From positions 1 to 24,307 of the forward strand of contig CAZSTZ010000093.1 of assembly GCA_964609515.1 (NCBI GenBank): a stretch of DNA of 24,307 bases, written 5' to 3'. Within the stretch, counting starts at the first letter, position 1. Each line of letters begins with the position of its first letter. Shown piece by piece: positions 21,585 to 24,307 of this stretch. The stretch is from CALKCV01 sp964609515. Its GTDB lineage: Bacteria; Cyanobacteriota; Cyanobacteriia; Cyanobacteriales; Microcoleaceae. The position numbers and the translations under genes are program-made. The notes under the pieces were generated by a model, which saw only the letters and a program-made list of their open reading frames with translations, was not told where the DNA came from and ran no database searches.

Positions 21585-21698
21585 TTCGTAGTAATCGCGG
21601 AGCGCGATAAAGTTCGTAGTAATCGCGGAGCGCGATTCTTCAGTTCGTAGTAATCGCGGAGCGCGATTCTTCAGTTCGTAGTAATCGCGGAGCGCGAT
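21584..21698 (+). repeat. Four tandem copies of a 25-bp GTTCGTAGTAATCGC repeat
   Basis: Identical 25-bp units begin at 21584, 21612, 21643 and 21674, separated by 3, 6 and 6 bases. Each is the head GTTCGTAGTA followed by ATCGC-GGAGC-GCGAT, an imperfect palindrome. The first unit begins on the last base of the HlyD stop codon. Single related copies lie at 639, 692, 4048 and 5052. Confidence 0.9.
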
Positions 21699-21919
21699 AA
21701 AAAAGTTAAGTTAGCAACAGATAGGTTATTGGCGGGCGATTAGCAATTAAGAAAAATATTTATTTAAAGCGATCGCTCTCAACAAAAAAAGCCGATTTAT
21801 GGCAATTTTTACAAAAATATCTTATTCAGAAACCCGGTTTTTCCAAAAAACCGGGTTTCTTGCCAAAAAACCGGGTTTCTTGACTGGTCCTCTAGTCGCA
21901 ATTAGAAAAAAAGCCGAGT
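21699..21919. other. Spacer between HlyD repeats and the glycosyltransferase-like gene
   Basis: Contains a GCGATCGC site near 21769 and a three-arm AAACCCGG cluster at 21828-21880: AGAAACCCGG, then two CCGGGTTTCTTG arms. It lies between convergent genes. An open frame across it is made of repeat sequence and is not believed to be a gene. Confidence 0.6.
21828..21880. repeat. AAACCCGG palindrome, three arms
   Basis: AGAAACCCGGTTTTT (21828) pairs with AAAAACCGGGTTTCT (to 21861), followed by a further CCGGGTTTCT arm ending at 21880. It lies 39 bp past the stop of the glycosyltransferase-like gene and could terminate it. Confidence 0.8.
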
Positions 21920-24307
21920 TTATTGCAATCGCAATTTTTCCAATTTGCTCTCGTACAAAGATAACTTTGGATACAGTTCGATCGCTACCCGAAAAGCTGC
22001 GATCGCCTCTTCTAATTTGCCTTGTTTTTCCAAAACTTCTCCTAAATTATAGTGGGACCAATGAAAGTTAGGGTTAAGTTCGATCGCCCGACGGTAAGCG
22101 TTGGCCGCTTCGTCTAGTTTTCCCTGCTTCTGCAAAACTTTCCCCAAATTATGATAAGACCAGGAATAATTAGGATTGAGAGCGATCGCGCGTTGGAAGG
22201 CAGCAAACGCCTCATCTAACTTGCCTTCTTTCTCTAGAGTCTCTCCCAATTTCAAGCAATCCTTGTAACTGCCATTTTCTAAAATTTTTAAAGTTTTCTC
22301 CGCAACCACCGGAGGTTTTTTAACCTCCGATTTTGGCCCCGAATCTGAAGGCGAATAAGCTTTAACTTCCACTTCGACTTTGGCGGTGGGAAAACCTTTG
22401 TTTTTGAACCAAGTTACCCCCTCTTGAACTAAATCTAATTCTAATAGATAACTTCCCTCGGTTTTGGGGGCGGTTACAGTCAAGATTAACTCAATTTCTT
22501 CCTGGGGTTTCACATCTTTTTTAAACGCTACCCTACCATCATCGTTTTGTAGCAGTTTTCCATTTTCATCTAACCAGTGATTGCCGCAACGCATCCAACT
22601 AAAATCGACATCTCCATACCAAATAACCTGACTTAAATTTTTAACAATTACTTCGATATCGACTTTTTTACCCGGTTTTGCTGCCAGGTATTTTTGAGCG
22701 GTTATTTCTCCTCGATACCAAGAATCAGGGAGTTGCTGCGGGTAATATTTTTGGTGTATTTTAATTAGGCGATCGTAAATTAACTGCCAATCAAAATCGT
22801 AATCGCAATAAGGACTATGCCCCTCATCTAAATCGACAATAGAATCTGCCGGCACAAACATTGGTTTTATACCATTTTCTCGAACATCTCCCCACCACGG
22901 ACCTTGGTCGCTAGTATGCCCGAAATTACAATGAGCTACTCCTGGTTTATTAGCTAACCAGGTTACTAAAGTTAGCCCGGCGCTGATAACGGCTATATAA
23001 GAATCTATGGAATATGCCCAAACAATGGTTTCGTAAAGAGGACAATCGAGGGCATCGTAGGTGGTAATTTCGTTAGGAATTAAAGCGAGTATTTTCTCCA
23101 TAGTAGTTTTTTCGTCGGGAAATCCATCAAAGGCGATCGCCATATTTGGATAATCTCGATAAAGAGCATTGATGATGTTAGCATATCCTTCCACCCGAGA
23201 ACTCCATACCTTATCGTGACCGCGCAAATTAATCCATAAAAGGGGGAAATGTTGCTTCGCTTTTTCTATTTTTTCTACAAAAGCTTCTGCACATTTTTTC
23301 AGAGCATTATCGTAGATTCGGTTGGCTAATTCTTGTTTGACACGAACATCGGTTACTCTGACTGCAAGATAGTTATTTTCTAGCATCAGTTTGGAGATGC
23401 TTTGCTTTTCTAAAACTGGCTGTAACTTATCGGATGAAATTTCTGGGAAGATTTCTCCGACGTTAAAAGCATCGCCGTATTTGCCTAGCAGAAATTTATC
23501 GATTTTGTCTAAAATTTCGTTTTCTAATAAAAATTGGATTCCGGTTATTTCGTTCCAAAAATAATGACCTAAATTTGCATAGACAATTCCTAAAAGGGCT
23601 ACCACTTCTTTTTTGGTGTTGTTGGAAATATAGGATTTTACCGCTTTCCAGTTAGTTACGGTGTCAGCTTTAAAGCGATTGATGATATCTGCATTCATCA
23701 AACAATGGAGACCGTTTTTTAACTTGATAACTAAATCCAATCTGGGAAAATAAATGTAACCCTTGTCGCTCTGAAATTCCAAAGCAATTACATAAAATAC
23801 CTCCTCGCCGACAAAGCGATAAAAGATGGAAGCAGTATCGAGCTCGTGTTCGCCAAAAGCGATCGCGCTAGCGCAAATTTGAGAGCTATCCGACTTGAGA
23901 ATCTTGCCGCTACTGGGGCAAACGGCGTACATATAGCCAGTTTCTACGATAGTTTGCTGAAAGTTAATGGCAGGATCGACGGCATACCAAACCCTTGAGT
24001 TTTGTACGTTTCTCGTGGTTTTGTGAGATAAAATTGCGTTGTTTTTATCACTATCTACCCCCCCCGCGTTCATATAAAGCTGCTCCAATCCCCTGCGATC
24101 TAGCCCTATTAATTCTAAATTAGCGACGGACAATCCTGCCATTTCCAGATATTGTTTTTGGCGATCGCTCAATTTTCCCAAGTCCATAAACTGAGATTTG
24201 CCCGTAAAAGTAAAGTATTTATAAGCAGTCTCCCAGTTAATTTCCTTTTGGCAATAAGGGTTGTTTTCATCGAAGATTTCCAGTTGATTTAATCCCCGCC
24301 AAATGTA
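21920..24307 (-). CDS. Glycosyltransferase-like protein with Ig-like domain and C-terminal TPRs (5' partial)
   Basis: The reading frame stays open to the window edge, so the start lies beyond 24307; ATG at 24187 is only the first Met inside. Of 795 visible residues, about 1-520 form an alpha/beta region of uncertain family. One stretch (LLWINLRGHDKVWSS; AVISAGLTLVTWLANKPGVAHCNFGH) looks like the donor side of GT-B or GT61-like glycosyltransferases. Next comes an Ig-like beta domain (about 545-650, KVDIEVIVKNLSQVIWYG, GSYLLELDLVQEGVTWF) of the sort found as an accessory in cyanobacterial glycosyl- and methyltransferases. A Ser/Pro/Lys linker follows, then three TPRs (about 670-785, AFAAFQRAIALNPNYSWSYHN). 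TPRs fused to transferases recall O-GlcNAc-transferase-like proteins, but the order is reversed here. The enzyme call is tentative. Confidence 0.7.
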   Translation of the reverse strand, partial: YIWRGLNQLEIFDENNPYCQKEINWETAYKYFTFTGKSQFMDLGKLSDRQKQYLEMAGLSVANLELIGLDRRGLEQLYMNAGGVDSDKNNAILSHKTTRNVQNSRVWYAVDPAINFQQTIVETGYMYAVCPSSGKILKSDSSQICASAIAFGEHELDTASIFYRFVGEEVFYVIALEFQSDKGYIYFPRLDLVIKLKNGLHCLMNADIINRFKADTVTNWKAVKSYISNNTKKEVVALLGIVYANLGHYFWNEITGIQFLLENEILDKIDKFLLGKYGDAFNVGEIFPEISSDKLQPVLEKQSISKLMLENNYLAVRVTDVRVKQELANRIYDNALKKCAEAFVEKIEKAKQHFPLLWINLRGHDKVWSSRVEGYANIINALYRDYPNMAIAFDGFPDEKTTMEKILALIPNEITTYDALDCPLYETIVWAYSIDSYIAVISAGLTLVTWLANKPGVAHCNFGHTSDQGPWWGDVRENGIKPMFVPADSIVDLDEGHSPYCDYDFDWQLIYDRLIKIHQKYYPQQLPDSWYRGEITAQKYLAAKPGKKVDIEVIVKNLSQVIWYGDVDFSWMRCGNHWLDENGKLLQNDDGRVAFKKDVKPQEEIELILTVTAPKTEGSYLLELDLVQEGVTWFKNKGFPTAKVEVEVKAYSPSDSGPKSEVKKPPVVAEKTLKILENGSYKDCLKLGETLEKEGKLDEAFAAFQRAIALNPNYSWSYHNLGKVLQKQGKLDEAANAYRRAIELNPNFHWSHYNLGEVLEKQGKLEEAIAAFRVAIELYPKLSLYESKLEKLRLQ

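Noticed and set aside
21584..21698. Possible CRISPR array from four evenly spaced 25-bp repeats
   Set aside because: Spacers are only 3-6 bases and nearly identical, and there are no cas genes.
21799..22071. 90-codon plus-strand frame reading FFQKTGFLAKKPGFLTG
   Set aside because: The repeated KTGF/KKPGF is just the AAACCCGG repeat in one frame, and the rest is antisense to the TPR region.

Overview
The window comes from a filamentous cyanobacterium, most likely of the Oscillatoria/Microcoleus/Kamptonema type (inference). GCGATCGC (HIP1) octamers are scattered through genes and gaps. Spacers are full of heptamer tandem repeats (GGGAATG, GGTAATA, GGGAATT, GGCAAGA) and of a dispersed AGAAACCCGG...CCGGGTTTCT palindrome. 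The gene set is cyanobacterial: a UbiA-type plastoquinone prenyltransferase, many Uma2/DUF/TPR proteins, and a multi-PAS/GAF/GGDEF sensor. No tRNA, rRNA, CRISPR array or intact insertion sequence was seen.

Layout. 1-5.1 kb: moaB (molybdopterin), a convergent S41 C-terminal processing protease, a membrane-anchored conserved protein, a Uma2 nuclease gene bracketed by two near-identical repeats, and a YdcF/DUF218 protein. 5.1-8.4 kb, minus strand: an 897-residue PAS4-GAF-GGDEF diguanylate cyclase whose GAF domain looks like a bilin-binding cyanobacteriochrome, followed by an RluE-type pseudouridine synthase. 8.8-11.3 kb: wecB, a composite inverted-repeat element, a small cupin and a LOG-like nucleotide-binding protein. 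11.4-14.1 kb: divergent ubiA and ppx. 14.2-15.1 kb: a tiny overlapping DUF6888/DUF6887-type gene pair, in which the first gene has no ATG/GTG/TTG at the expected start, and a frameshifted, truncated cupin-family gene. 15.2-18.1 kb: selO and a TPR protein. 18.2-21.6 kb: a C39-peptidase ABC exporter and a divergent HlyD-type adaptor, separated by a 100-N assembly gap. 21.9 kb to the end: a large glycosyltransferase-like/Ig-like/TPR protein whose frame runs off the right edge.

Most genes are single housekeeping or accessory units rather than one pathway. The functional links I can support are the exporter pair (C39 ABC plus HlyD, probably type I secretion of a double-glycine peptide whose gene is not visible), the overlapping DUF6888/6887 pair, and the GGDEF protein followed closely by rluE. 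The best leads are the candidate light-responsive diguanylate cyclase, the ATT-start small gene pair, the covarying palindromic repeat family, and a second repeat family (GTTCGTAGTA) that supplies or abuts stop codons of three genes.
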